The notes below the pieces were generated by a model. That model made no database searches and was not told where the DNA came from. It worked only from the letters and a program-made list of their open reading frames with translations. This document shows, one piece after another, positions 37,293-45,800 of a DNA stretch of 64,000 bases. The stretch is from contig CANKAT010000007.1 in the NCBI GenBank assembly GCA_947479815.1, forward strand, positions 1-64,000. Reading direction: 5' to 3'. How positions within the stretch are numbered: the first letter of the stretch is position 1; each line of letters begins with the position of its first letter. A program made the translations under genes and the position numbers. Source of the stretch: Sphingobacteriaceae bacterium. GTDB lineage: Bacteria > Bacteroidota > Bacteroidia > Sphingobacteriales > Sphingobacteriaceae.

Positions 37293-38648
37293 ATGGAGAA
37301 ACTTAAATACGAAAGGCCATTCATAAAAAAGATGGTAGTGGGAATGCTGGAGAAATCTGGAACATCTTCTTCATCACAACCTGTTACACATATTGATGGG
37401 GTGTCTGTAAAAGAGCTGATAGCTCAATACGGATCTCCTTTATTTGTAATGAGCGAAAGACAAATACGTTCTAATTATCAGTCAGCGGTTCAGGCTTTCT
37501 CTACCCGCTATCCGAAAGTACAATTTGCCTGGAGTTACAAAACGCATTACAATAATGCTATTTGTAGAATTTTTCACCAAGAAGGAAGTTGGGCAGAGGT
37601 TGTGAGTGGATTTGAATATCGTAAAGCACTAAGCAATGGAGTTTCTGGTTCCAAAATCATTTTCAATGGTCCTGATAAATCTGATGAGGATCTTAGGTTG
37701 GCTGTTAGTAATGGTTCAATGATTCATATTGATCATCTGGAGGAATTATATGAACTAATTGCAATATGTAAAGAACTCGCAAAAAAAGCACAAGTAGCTA
37801 TTCGTGTAAATATGGATACTGGAGTATATCCTATTTGGGATCGCTTCGGTTTCAACTTTGAAAATGGTCAAGCATGGACTGCATTAGAAAAAATTAATGC
37901 AACAGAGGTTTTAGAGTTAACTGGTTTACACGCCCATATTGGCACCTATATGCTTAGCAGCACGGCTTATTCTATTGCCGCCAACAAACTCAGTGCGCTT
38001 GCTAAGCGATGCAAAGATGAGTTTGGAACAACTATTCATTACATTGATTTGGGTGGAGGTTTTCCTAGTGCCAATCCATTGAAAGGAAATTTTGGGGTAG
38101 TTAATATTCCATCTATAGATGAATTTGCTGATGCTATTACAACAGGTCTGCTTCAGGCTAATTTTTCAAAATCTGAATTACCCATGCTGATTCTTGAAAC
38201 AGGAAGGGCATTAGTGGATGATGCAGGATTTTTGCTTGGAACTGTATTGGCAAGTAAAAAACTAAGCGATGGAAGAAAAGCCACAATTATGGATTTTGGA
38301 GTCAATATTATGTTCACCTCCTTTTGGTATGATCACAAAATAAGTCCGGCTCAAGAAGTATCCGAATATCAGGAGGATGTGGTACTATATGGACCTCTTT
38401 GCATGAATATTGATATTATACGTGATTATATTAGTCTCCCATTATTGAATAGAGGCGATCATGTGGTGGTACATCGAGTAGGAGCCTATAATATGACACA
38501 GTGGATGCAGTTTATTGCAATGCGTCCGGCAATAGTGCTCATTGATTGTAATGGCGATACGCATATAATCAGAAAAAAAGAGGACCTTGCTTATTTAGAA
38601 ATGCAAGATCAAATACCTTTACATTTGCAGTCTATAGCCAGGCTTTGA
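37293..38648 (+). CDS. PLP-dependent group IV decarboxylase (LysA-like, not lysA)
   Basis: A 451-residue fold-type-III PLP enzyme. The Schiff-base lysine lies in FAWSYKTHYNNAI, a variant of the YAxKAN of diaminopimelate decarboxylase. Other parts: LHAHIGTYM, IDLGGGFPSANPL (phosphate loop), ILETGRALVDDAGFLL, YGPLCMNIDII (catalytic cysteine) and RVGAYNMTQWMQF. The changes around the lysine and after the cysteine suggest a substrate other than meso-DAP. A precedent is SbnH, a group IV enzyme that decarboxylates a conjugated amino acid in staphyloferrin B synthesis. Start ATG 37293 was chosen over the track's 37227, which lies inside the ATP-grasp gene. Its stop overlaps the next start as TGATG-type coupling. 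Confidence 0.88.
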   Translation: MEKLKYERPFIKKMVVGMLEKSGTSSSSQPVTHIDGVSVKELIAQYGSPLFVMSERQIRSNYQSAVQAFSTRYPKVQFAWSYKTHYNNAICRIFHQEGSWAEVVSGFEYRKALSNGVSGSKIIFNGPDKSDEDLRLAVSNGSMIHIDHLEELYELIAICKELAKKAQVAIRVNMDTGVYPIWDRFGFNFENGQAWTALEKINATEVLELTGLHAHIGTYMLSSTAYSIAANKLSALAKRCKDEFGTTIHYIDLGGGFPSANPLKGNFGVVNIPSIDEFADAITTGLLQANFSKSELPMLILETGRALVDDAGFLLGTVLASKKLSDGRKATIMDFGVNIMFTSFWYDHKISPAQEVSEYQEDVVLYGPLCMNIDIIRDYISLPLLNRGDHVVVHRVGAYNMTQWMQFIAMRPAIVLIDCNGDTHIIRKKEDLAYLEMQDQIPLHLQSIARL

Positions 38649-40834
38649 TGAAAGGATTTTCAAATATTGCCCTAAAGCAATTGGTCATAGAAGTATTGAA
38701 TAGTTATTCAATGCTTCTCTTTTCTACCAACTCCTGGGTAGGAGGTGCATTACTCATTGTTACTTTCTTTAGTCCCTTTGCTGGTTTGGTAGGCCTTATT
38801 TCAGTATTGATTTCAATTATGCTTGGTCGAATTGCAAATTCCGAGAAGTTGTTGAATCAGCCAGGACTATTTCACTTTAATGCCATTTGGATTGGATTGG
38901 GTATGGCAACCTTTTACAATAGTGGCTTTGCATTTTGGCTATTACTATTTTTAGCTGTATTCTTCTCGCTTTTACTTTCAACTTGGTTTGCTGAAAGGTT
39001 ATTTCCTAGAGGTCTTCCTTTTTTAGCGCTTCCCTTTATTATTAGTTTTTGGGTAGTAATTCTTGTATCTAGAGAGCTTAGCGCTATTGATCTAACTACA
39101 CGTAATATTTACTGGTTGAATAATATGTATGCCATTGGGGATAGCCATTTAATTAACTTTATTCTATTTTTCGAGAACCTTCCATTGCATCCACTAGTGC
39201 TTATTTTTTTCAAATCACTAAGTTCACTTTTATTTCAGGAGAATGTTTTCTCTGGCATTATCCTTTCTCTGATATTGCTTTTTCATAGTCGTATTTCCTT
39301 TCTACTTGTTGTTATGGGCTATGTAATTTCAATTTTATTCAATAATGTGGTGCATGCCTATGAGAATGGTCTAAATTATTATTTGTTTGGGAGTAATTTC
39401 ATTATGGTAACACTTGCCATTGGAAGTTTCTTCGCAATACCTTCAGTTTATTCATTTTTTTGGTCGATGCTAGCTGTTCCTTTATCTTTTCTGATGGCTA
39501 TTGCTCTGGGAAAAATAACAGCTCTACTAAATCTTCCTGTTTATTCATTGCCATTTTGTGTTGTGACAATTTTAATAGTTCATTTTTTTAATATCAGCAA
39601 AAACAGAGGAAGGGTCGTGATTACCCCAATACAGTTTTACTCACCTGAAAAAAATCTATATAATTATCTGAATGCAAAAAAACGTTTTTTTTATGATCAG
39701 TATTTTCGGTTTCAACTTCCATTCCTTGGCGAATGGATTGTTACCCAGGGTTATGATGGTGAAATTACACACAAAGGAGAATGGGCTAAAGCATTAGACT
39801 TTGTTATAGTTGATGGCCAAATGAAGACCTATTCTAAACCTGGTTTGGAACCCGACAATTTTTATTGTTTTAACAAACCTGTTTTAGCGCCTGCAGAAGG
39901 CTATGTGCAGGAAGTAGTTGACAATGTCGAAGACAATGAGGTTGGCACAATAAATAGAAAGGAAAACTGGGGAAATTCTATTGTGCTTAAACATTGTGAG
40001 GGCCTATATACTAAACTTTCACATTTGCGCAAGCGTTCAATAAAGGTCAAAGTAGGGGATTATGTTAAGCAGGGCGATATAATTGCTGCCTGTGGTAACT
40101 CTGGCCGCTCTCCAGAGCCTCATTTACATTTCCAAGTCCAGCCTACTCCATACATTGGAAGTAAAACTTTGGCTTATCCCATGAGTACTTATTCTATCAA
40201 ATCAAACGGTAAAGCACAAGTAATGGAGTTTGCAGTACCAACTGAAACCGATAGACTAAGTAATCTTACTATTCATTCAGATTTAGATGCTGCATTTAAT
40301 TTTCAGCCTGGATTTAGAATGAATGTGCATCAAGAAGGAACGGCTACTGATGCCAACTGGGAAGTGTATACCGATGCCTATAATAAAACTTATTTCTTTT
40401 GCCATTTAACCAAATCGGTCGCTTATTTTACTCGCGCCCTCCATTTTTTCTATTTCAATTCATTTTATGGCGATCATTCCAGTTTGCTTTATAAATTCTA
40501 TGTGAGTGCATATAAAATTGCGCTATTCGTTGAGCCTAGTCATTTGGTTAGAGACGAGTTTCCTCTTCAATTATCTCGATCAGGTTTTGGAAAGTGGATG
40601 CAGGACTTGATTGCTCCTTTTGGTATTTATCGCCATTTGGAGTATGAGTCTTCTAATACCTTGATCGATGGTGCCGCTTTTAATCAAGCTATAGAAGTTC
40701 ATTCAAGGCAGTATCTTTCTTCATTCAAGCATGAAATCAATAGCATTGATTGCACTATTACAATCAGTGATAAACTAATTTGCGCTTTCAGCTTTTTGCA
40801 GAAAGGCAAAAAAATAAATGTATTATGCAAATAA
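38648..40834 (+). CDS. urea-transporter domain fused to M23 metallopeptidase domain
   Basis: A 728-residue fusion. The N-terminal ~330 residues are about ten hydrophobic segments in two related halves, with the urea-transporter (UT) features SYSMLLFSTNSWVGGALLI, GLFHFNAIWIGLGMATF and the second-half YYLFGSNFIMVTLAIGSFF. Residues about 350-510 are a LytM/M23 peptidase domain: VTQGYDGEITHKGEWAKALDF, NKPVLAPAEGYV, SIVLKHCEGLYTKLSHL, VGDYVKQGDIIAACGNSG and the zinc motif PEPHLHFQV. The first zinc pair is spread out (H-x8-D) compared with HxxxD. The last ~210 residues are unassigned. The start at ATG 38648 overlaps the decarboxylase stop by one base. It may pass a small polar product across the inner membrane; the substrate need not be urea. 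Confidence 0.85.
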   Translation: MKGFSNIALKQLVIEVLNSYSMLLFSTNSWVGGALLIVTFFSPFAGLVGLISVLISIMLGRIANSEKLLNQPGLFHFNAIWIGLGMATFYNSGFAFWLLLFLAVFFSLLLSTWFAERLFPRGLPFLALPFIISFWVVILVSRELSAIDLTTRNIYWLNNMYAIGDSHLINFILFFENLPLHPLVLIFFKSLSSLLFQENVFSGIILSLILLFHSRISFLLVVMGYVISILFNNVVHAYENGLNYYLFGSNFIMVTLAIGSFFAIPSVYSFFWSMLAVPLSFLMAIALGKITALLNLPVYSLPFCVVTILIVHFFNISKNRGRVVITPIQFYSPEKNLYNYLNAKKRFFYDQYFRFQLPFLGEWIVTQGYDGEITHKGEWAKALDFVIVDGQMKTYSKPGLEPDNFYCFNKPVLAPAEGYVQEVVDNVEDNEVGTINRKENWGNSIVLKHCEGLYTKLSHLRKRSIKVKVGDYVKQGDIIAACGNSGRSPEPHLHFQVQPTPYIGSKTLAYPMSTYSIKSNGKAQVMEFAVPTETDRLSNLTIHSDLDAAFNFQPGFRMNVHQEGTATDANWEVYTDAYNKTYFFCHLTKSVAYFTRALHFFYFNSFYGDHSSLLYKFYVSAYKIALFVEPSHLVRDEFPLQLSRSGFGKWMQDLIAPFGIYRHLEYESSNTLIDGAAFNQAIEVHSRQYLSSFKHEINSIDCTITISDKLICAFSFLQKGKKINVLCK

Positions 40835-41994
40835 AAAGACTGATCTATACACTTTTAGCGATGATTATTTATACTTCTGCATTTGCGCAGGAAATTTCAA
40901 GTTTGCAGGCCGCTAATGCAACTTCACTTCAGCTTTATAACCAGTATCAATGGACTGACTTGTTGAAATTTGGAAAAAATAGTATTGACTCAGGCATAGA
41001 TTTTCCATTGTTACGTATGCGAACTGGGTATGCTGCTTTTATGCTTGGTAATTATAGTGAAAGTATGCGCCAATACGAAAGTGTTTATCTTGCTGATAAT
41101 AAAAATGAAATATCAATTTACTATCTCTATTTAAATAATCTTTTACTCAATAATTTGCAAAGTGCACGTTATTATGCTTCACTACTTGGCGAATCTGTTC
41201 GAAAAGAAAATGGTATCATCCCATTTAAGGTTTCTCAACTAGATGTAGAGTTTAGCCAGAAGAGGGCAGATGCTAGTTATCGAGGCGATGCAAGTTATAC
41301 TCGTTTTGGGTTAACAACCTTGCTAGGGTATAAGATGACACTGCATCAATCGGTGGCATTTTTTAATCAGATGATTAACGAACCCGCATTAACCAACGTT
41401 ATTAATAATAATGCCATAAATAATAATCAAAAAGAGTACTATGCCAAAGCAGATATAGCGATTTCTGGAAATCTTACTTTTCTTGGGGGACTCCATTATT
41501 TAAATACTCCTTTCAATAACCTTTTATATCATAATTTCGTAGGTTTTGGAGGGTTTAATTATGCTGGAAAGCTGATCCAGTTAAAGGGTTTGCTTCAAGT
41601 AGGAACAATTAGGTCTGCATCTTTTAAACAATTTGATGCGGTTCTTACTACGTATCCTTTAGGTAATACTAAACTTTATACAGTTTCCAGAGCAGCTTTT
41701 GCTAACGATTTAGCGCTAACTCAAGTGCTGGGTTATTCACCGGTTAAAAGAGTATGGCTTGAAGGAAATGCCACGATTGGTTCCTACCGAACGATGCTGA
41801 ATAATGATGCAATGTATCTTTATGATGATATTGATTTAAAAAAATCAAGGTATGGGGCGAGTGTTTATCTTTCATTGGGTACAAAATTAATGCTGCGTAT
41901 GAATTACACACATGATGTGAAAATTCGATACGGAAGTTCTACTATTTTATATAATCAACAATCAATCACAGGAGGTTTACAATGCAATTTCTAA
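40825..41994 (+). CDS. exported protein, helical-repeat N-terminus and probable outer-membrane beta-barrel
   Basis: A 389-residue protein with the signal peptide LIYTLLAMIIYTSAFAQ. Residues about 20-130 are TPR-like helices (LLRMRTGYAAFMLGNYSESMRQYESVYLADNKNEISIYYLYLNNLL). The rest is alternating aromatic/hydrophobic strands (YTRFGLTTLLGYKMTLHQSVAFF, LTFLGGLHYLN, NHKISP-free barrel-like turns) ending in a C-terminal phenylalanine (GGLQCNF), typical of outer-membrane barrels. It may be the exit or receptor component of this operon. The start ATG 40825 overlaps the UT-M23 gene by 10 bp; the track's 40780 start lies inside that gene. Confidence 0.78.
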   Translation: MQIKRLIYTLLAMIIYTSAFAQEISSLQAANATSLQLYNQYQWTDLLKFGKNSIDSGIDFPLLRMRTGYAAFMLGNYSESMRQYESVYLADNKNEISIYYLYLNNLLLNNLQSARYYASLLGESVRKENGIIPFKVSQLDVEFSQKRADASYRGDASYTRFGLTTLLGYKMTLHQSVAFFNQMINEPALTNVINNNAINNNQKEYYAKADIAISGNLTFLGGLHYLNTPFNNLLYHNFVGFGGFNYAGKLIQLKGLLQVGTIRSASFKQFDAVLTTYPLGNTKLYTVSRAAFANDLALTQVLGYSPVKRVWLEGNATIGSYRTMLNNDAMYLYDDIDLKKSRYGASVYLSLGTKLMLRMNYTHDVKIRYGSSTILYNQQSITGGLQCNF

Positions 41995-42605
41995 CAAAAA
42001 CAATCGGTCTATTTTTTCTGGTCATAGTTATGGCTATGGGGGCTAATGCCCAAAATCAAGAACAGTTGCAGGGGGCTTTCCGCGAAAGTTATCAAGCAGA
42101 ATTTAAAGGCGATTGGGATAAAGCTATAGCCCCTATCCGCAAAATTTATAAGGAAGATAATTATGAACTCAATCTCCGTTTAGGATGGCTTACGTATAGC
42201 CAGCGTAAGTATGATCAGGCAATGGAGTATTATCAAAAAGCAGCCAATCAGAAAAAGTACAGTGTTGAAGCTCGATCTGGTTTTGCTACCGCAGCAACAG
42301 CTGCCAAACAATATGATAAGGCCTATATCAAGTATGAGGAGATCTTGAAAATTGATCCTTACAACTCTGTTGCTAACTATTTGGTGGGCGTTCATTATTA
42401 TTATGTTAAGAAATATGATACTGCCGCAAAATATTTTGAGTTGGTAGTTAATATGTATCCCTTTGACTATGATGCAAATCATATGCTGGCATGGTCTTAT
42501 TTTTATCTTGGTAAAATAGATCAAGCAAAAATTTTATTCCAAAAGGCGCTTTTAAATAGGCCGGATGATGCTTCTGCAAAAGATGGATTAACAAAGTGTA
42601 AATAA
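41982..42605 (+). CDS. exported TPR protein
   Basis: A 207-residue protein with the signal peptide IGLFFLVIVMAMGANAQ and about four tetratricopeptide-type repeats (NYELNLRLGWLTYSQRKYDQAMEYYQKAA, AYIKYEEILKIDPYNSVANYLVGVHYYYVKKYDTAAKYFE, NHMLAWSYFYLGKIDQAKILFQKALLNRPDDA). It should be a periplasmic protein-protein adaptor. The start overlaps the preceding barrel gene by 13 bp, which implies coupled translation and a joint function. Confidence 0.85.
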   Translation: MQFLTKTIGLFFLVIVMAMGANAQNQEQLQGAFRESYQAEFKGDWDKAIAPIRKIYKEDNYELNLRLGWLTYSQRKYDQAMEYYQKAANQKKYSVEARSGFATAATAAKQYDKAYIKYEEILKIDPYNSVANYLVGVHYYYVKKYDTAAKYFELVVNMYPFDYDANHMLAWSYFYLGKIDQAKILFQKALLNRPDDASAKDGLTKCK

Positions 42606-42612
42606 TTTACAA

Positions 42613-43461
42613 TTGCCTCTTAGAAATATATCAGATACTGCCCTTTGGGTAGCCGTTTACCGGGCCGATGAAACGGAGAGAGCTGATGCTATTTTCATTG
42701 ATAAATATGCCCGTAGTTTAGCAGGTAAGAGAGGAGAGTCCATTGTGCAGGCAATGCAAAATGGCAGAAAAAATAGTTGGTCTTTTGTTGCACGCACTTA
42801 TTTGTTTGATAAAATAATTCAGGAAACGGTTAAGAATGGCGTGCAGCAAGTAATCAATCTTGCATCAGGTCTTGATACTCGCCCTTATCGTTTAGAACTT
42901 CCCTCTGAATTAAAGTGGATTGATGTTGATCTTCCAGAAATTATAAATTATATGGATGCTGAGATGGCGGGGATTGCTCCTGTATGTGAAGTTGAGCGAA
43001 TAGCATTAGATCTTTCTTTGCGTACTGAGCGGCGCGAGCTTTTTGAAAATTTAGCAGCAAGAAAGCTAAAAACCCTAGTTGTAGCAGAAGGTTTGGTAGG
43101 GTATCTTTCTGAAAAAGATGCCAGTACACTTTCCTATGACCTTTCTCATACCTTGTCTTTTGATTTCTTTTTATTGGATTTGATGTCTCCTGGCATTTTG
43201 CCATTAATTAATGCAGAGATGGGTTCGCTGCTCATTGATGCCAACTCAACACTTGTTTTTGCCCCCGAAGAAGGAGAGGATTTTTTCCGGCTATTTGGGT
43301 GGAATCCAGTTGCTTCGCACTCCAAGTTTAAAACAGCAGCATTGCTTAATCGTTTGCCCGACTCACTTCTGCAGTATGCTAATAAGCCCGAACCTGAAGG
43401 ACCTAAAGGAGATTTTCCATGGTCGGGGGTTTGTTTATTTAATAATATCTTGTTTAGATAA
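42613..43461 (+). CDS. LCM-type SAM-dependent methyltransferase (TTG start)
   Basis: A 282-residue methyltransferase of the leucine-carboxyl-methyltransferase-like family (PF04072/TIGR00027 type). Visible parts: RTYLFDKIIQETVKNGVQQVINLASGLDTRPYRL (SAM loop), WIDVDLPEIINY, LVVAEGLVGYLSEKDA and FLLDLMSPG. Relatives O-methylate carboxylates or polyketide-like hydroxyls. The start is TTG; no in-frame ATG occurs before essential motifs. It is the last gene of the eight-gene run, 7 bp after the TPR gene, and would cap an acid group on the product. Confidence 0.85.
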   Translation: MPLRNISDTALWVAVYRADETERADAIFIDKYARSLAGKRGESIVQAMQNGRKNSWSFVARTYLFDKIIQETVKNGVQQVINLASGLDTRPYRLELPSELKWIDVDLPEIINYMDAEMAGIAPVCEVERIALDLSLRTERRELFENLAARKLKTLVVAEGLVGYLSEKDASTLSYDLSHTLSFDFFLLDLMSPGILPLINAEMGSLLIDANSTLVFAPEEGEDFFRLFGWNPVASHSKFKTAALLNRLPDSLLQYANKPEPEGPKGDFPWSGVCLFNNILFR

Positions 43462-43495
43462 ATTCATTTTAAAATAATTTTCATTTTCTGAAAAC

Positions 43496-45271
43496 TTACT
43501 GGCTCATCTGGCTCCTGTAATTGCCTACGCATTCGCTTACTGTAAGTGGACGATCGTAAAATCGAAATGCCTTCACAATATTGTTTGCCCTTAATCCGCC
43601 ACCAATTGCGATGTCGCCTATCTTGATCTTATTGGAGCTCACTGCCCCCATAGTATTGTCCAATTGACCCCAACCGAATATCCGCTCCTTGCCACCGCTG
43701 TTAAATATGCCATTGATTACATAACTGATAATTTTTGCGCGATAATCTATAATAAGAGAAATCTCAGTTGTCCCAAAGAATTTGACTACCCCTGCATCCG
43801 AGGTCCATGATGTTGTTTTTACCCCATCAGTCATAGTAAATTTTACAGCATAATTTGCACTCATTTCGAGCCAAAATCCTTTCCCTGCATCTCTGCTTTC
43901 ATATATCACCTCTCCTTCTTTCAATTTTGTGATATTGGCCACCATATTAATGGTGAAGCCTTCTCCCTTTGAAGGCTCCTGAATAGAAGGCAAATTGAAT
44001 TCCTTTTTGATCAGATTTTCTCCCGATTCATTTATCATCAACCCTTTAGTGGATATGTTACTTACATTGAATTGTCCCCATAAATTCTTGAAAAAATTTG
44101 CATCAATTTCATGGCACAGTCCCTGCACTTTATTTGTCTCTGTAATCCAAAACCTTCCATCTTGTTCTATGAGGTCTGGATAGCTCATTCTTTCCTTCGA
44201 AAGTCCAGGGGCATAAATTAAAATTTCCGGTTGGCTCCATATAATTTTTCCATTCTTCTCAATACCACCACTTATCCAAGCAGGATTTCGATTCTCAAAA
44301 TCAGTACCGCTATTTACATGATGCCAAAATAGATATCTCCCATCTTTTGTCTTAAAAATACGTGGACAAGCTCGTGGGTTCTTAATAGGGTCGCCTGTAT
44401 AATATGTTGGAATCTGAGGCATAGTCCAGGTTTTACCTCCGTCGTAGGAGTATGATTCAGCAGGATGTCCCATTACGGTGCGATACATGCAGTATAATGT
44501 GCCATTGCTAAGCTCCACGATATTTTGCTCTTCTTGAACTGATCCAAAATCAGGATTACGTAAACCTTGGTCTCCTTCAGGTAAATTATTCCAACGAAGT
44601 TTTTCAGGATCACGTTCAGTATTGATATTGTCGCATCGCATAAACCAGCCTTCCCCTTCTTCGAGCATATACTTACCTAGTTTGGTAAAGGCTAGCATCA
44701 TCCCTTCTTGACCCACATTAATTGGTTTGCCAATTCCCCATAGTATCTGCACTTTGCCGGCCCAATCATTTTTACGATCTACCCTAGTAGTTTTTATTGG
44801 TAATCGATAACGCTTTGACCAAGTTTTTCCATTATCATCCGAATATTTGAAGCAATACCATCCGAGCATATCTTCCCTGATATTGTCAATAAAATTCATA
44901 CTATGGATTTTATCACCATTGTAATCGTAGAATACATAAACACGACCAAAACGGGTTTTATAAGGCATTGACCATGATGCCGATTCAGCTGATGGTTCTT
45001 CAATACGAACAGGTTTTGACCAAGTAGTTCCTTTGTCATTCGATACCGAAGAAACAATGTGTTGTCCGCCCGTACCTTCTGCTCCAGATCCCGTTGTAAA
45101 TACACAGAGCCAATCCCCATTATCCAACACTACTACATAAGGCTGATCAATATACCCACTCACATAAATTGGCTTACCATTCAATCTGTCTCGAAAGTCG
45201 TAAGGTTTGGATTGCGAGAAGGCCGCAAAACAAATCATAAGAAAGTAATTCAACAAAACAAGTCGTTTCAT
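43496..45271 (-). CDS. secreted BNR/Asp-box propeller protein with C-terminal LamG-like domain
   Basis: A 591-residue protein with the signal peptide VLLNYFLMICFAAFSQ. The first ~390 residues form a sialidase-like six-bladed propeller with three Asp boxes (SNDKGTTWS, SDDNGKTWS, SYDGGKTWT). The C-terminal ~190 residues look like a concanavalin/LamG beta-sandwich (FTINMVANITKLKEGEVIYESR ... IGDIAIGGG ... FRFYDRPLTVSECVGNY). I do not see the RIP motif and cannot place the arginine triad of GH33 sialidases, so exo-alpha-sialidase activity is uncertain. Another glycosidase or a polysaccharide-binding role is possible. It is convergent with the PqqD/ATP-grasp operon. Confidence 0.75.
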   Translation of the reverse strand: MKRLVLLNYFLMICFAAFSQSKPYDFRDRLNGKPIYVSGYIDQPYVVVLDNGDWLCVFTTGSGAEGTGGQHIVSSVSNDKGTTWSKPVRIEEPSAESASWSMPYKTRFGRVYVFYDYNGDKIHSMNFIDNIREDMLGWYCFKYSDDNGKTWSKRYRLPIKTTRVDRKNDWAGKVQILWGIGKPINVGQEGMMLAFTKLGKYMLEEGEGWFMRCDNINTERDPEKLRWNNLPEGDQGLRNPDFGSVQEEQNIVELSNGTLYCMYRTVMGHPAESYSYDGGKTWTMPQIPTYYTGDPIKNPRACPRIFKTKDGRYLFWHHVNSGTDFENRNPAWISGGIEKNGKIIWSQPEILIYAPGLSKERMSYPDLIEQDGRFWITETNKVQGLCHEIDANFFKNLWGQFNVSNISTKGLMINESGENLIKKEFNLPSIQEPSKGEGFTINMVANITKLKEGEVIYESRDAGKGFWLEMSANYAVKFTMTDGVKTTSWTSDAGVVKFFGTTEISLIIDYRAKIISYVINGIFNSGGKERIFGWGQLDNTMGAVSSNKIKIGDIAIGGGLRANNIVKAFRFYDRPLTVSECVGNYRSQMSQ

Positions 45272-45426
45272 ATATTGATTTTCAGAATTAAGTTTCAGAA
45301 TATTTTGTCATTGGATGTTGTCAGCAGTAAAATTAATATAGACTTTCATTTTTCAAACCGATTTTTCAAACAAATTCTATTCAGTAAATCGGTCTCTCCA
45401 ATTTTGTTATTCGGTTTTAATGAGGA
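45272..45426. other. non-repetitive part of the 603-bp spacer before the propeller gene
   Basis: AT-rich sequence upstream of the minus-strand propeller gene and part of a 603-bp spacer that is otherwise repeat arrays. It should hold that gene's promoter, but no clear box is visible. Confidence 0.4.
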
Positions 45427-45800
45427 TTGTCAGTTATCACCCGATAGCTATCGGGTTGTCAGTTATCAGACATCAGACATCAGACATCAGACATCAGACA
45501 TCAGACATCAGACATCAGTTATAATATAACTTGTAAAATTAGTTTTAGTATTTTACAAATCTTTCTGATTTTCTTATTAAAAAGTAATTTCAGCTTACTC
45601 TAATCTCCTGTCTCTATACTCTATACTCTATACTCAATACTAGTTGTCAGTTATCACCCGATAGCTATCGGGTTATCAGACATCAGTTATCATATAACTT
45701 GTAAAATTAGTTTTAGTATTTTACAAATCTTTCTGATTTTCTTATTAAAAAGTAATTTCAGCTTACTCTAATCTCCTGTCTCTATACTCAATACTAGTAA
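45427..45800. repeat. 217-bp direct duplication with heptamer tracts and palindrome
   Basis: Two copies start at 45427 and 45644. Both carry the perfect 18-bp palindrome ACCCGATAGCTATCGGGT (45439-45456, 45656-45673). Both also carry a nearly identical ~100-bp core (ataacttgtaaaattag ... cttactctaatctcctg) that contains a GTAAAAT/ATTTTAC inverted repeat. The copies differ in heptamer number: seven cagacat in the first (45467-45515) against one in the second, and three ctctata-type units against one. No spacer diversity and no cas genes, so it is not CRISPR. Confidence 0.93.

Noticed and set aside
37293-38648. Diaminopimelate decarboxylase (lysA)
   Set aside because: Lysine and cysteine motifs differ from LysA and the operon context is not lysine synthesis.
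45059-45529. 156-residue plus-strand ORF
   Set aside because: It is antisense to the propeller gene and then runs into the cagacat repeat (translated as RHQTSDI repeats); no coding character.
45427-45800. Possible CRISPR array or rho-independent terminator at ACCCGATAGCTATCGGGT
   Set aside because: There are only two copies with homologous intervening DNA, and neither palindrome is followed by a T-tract.
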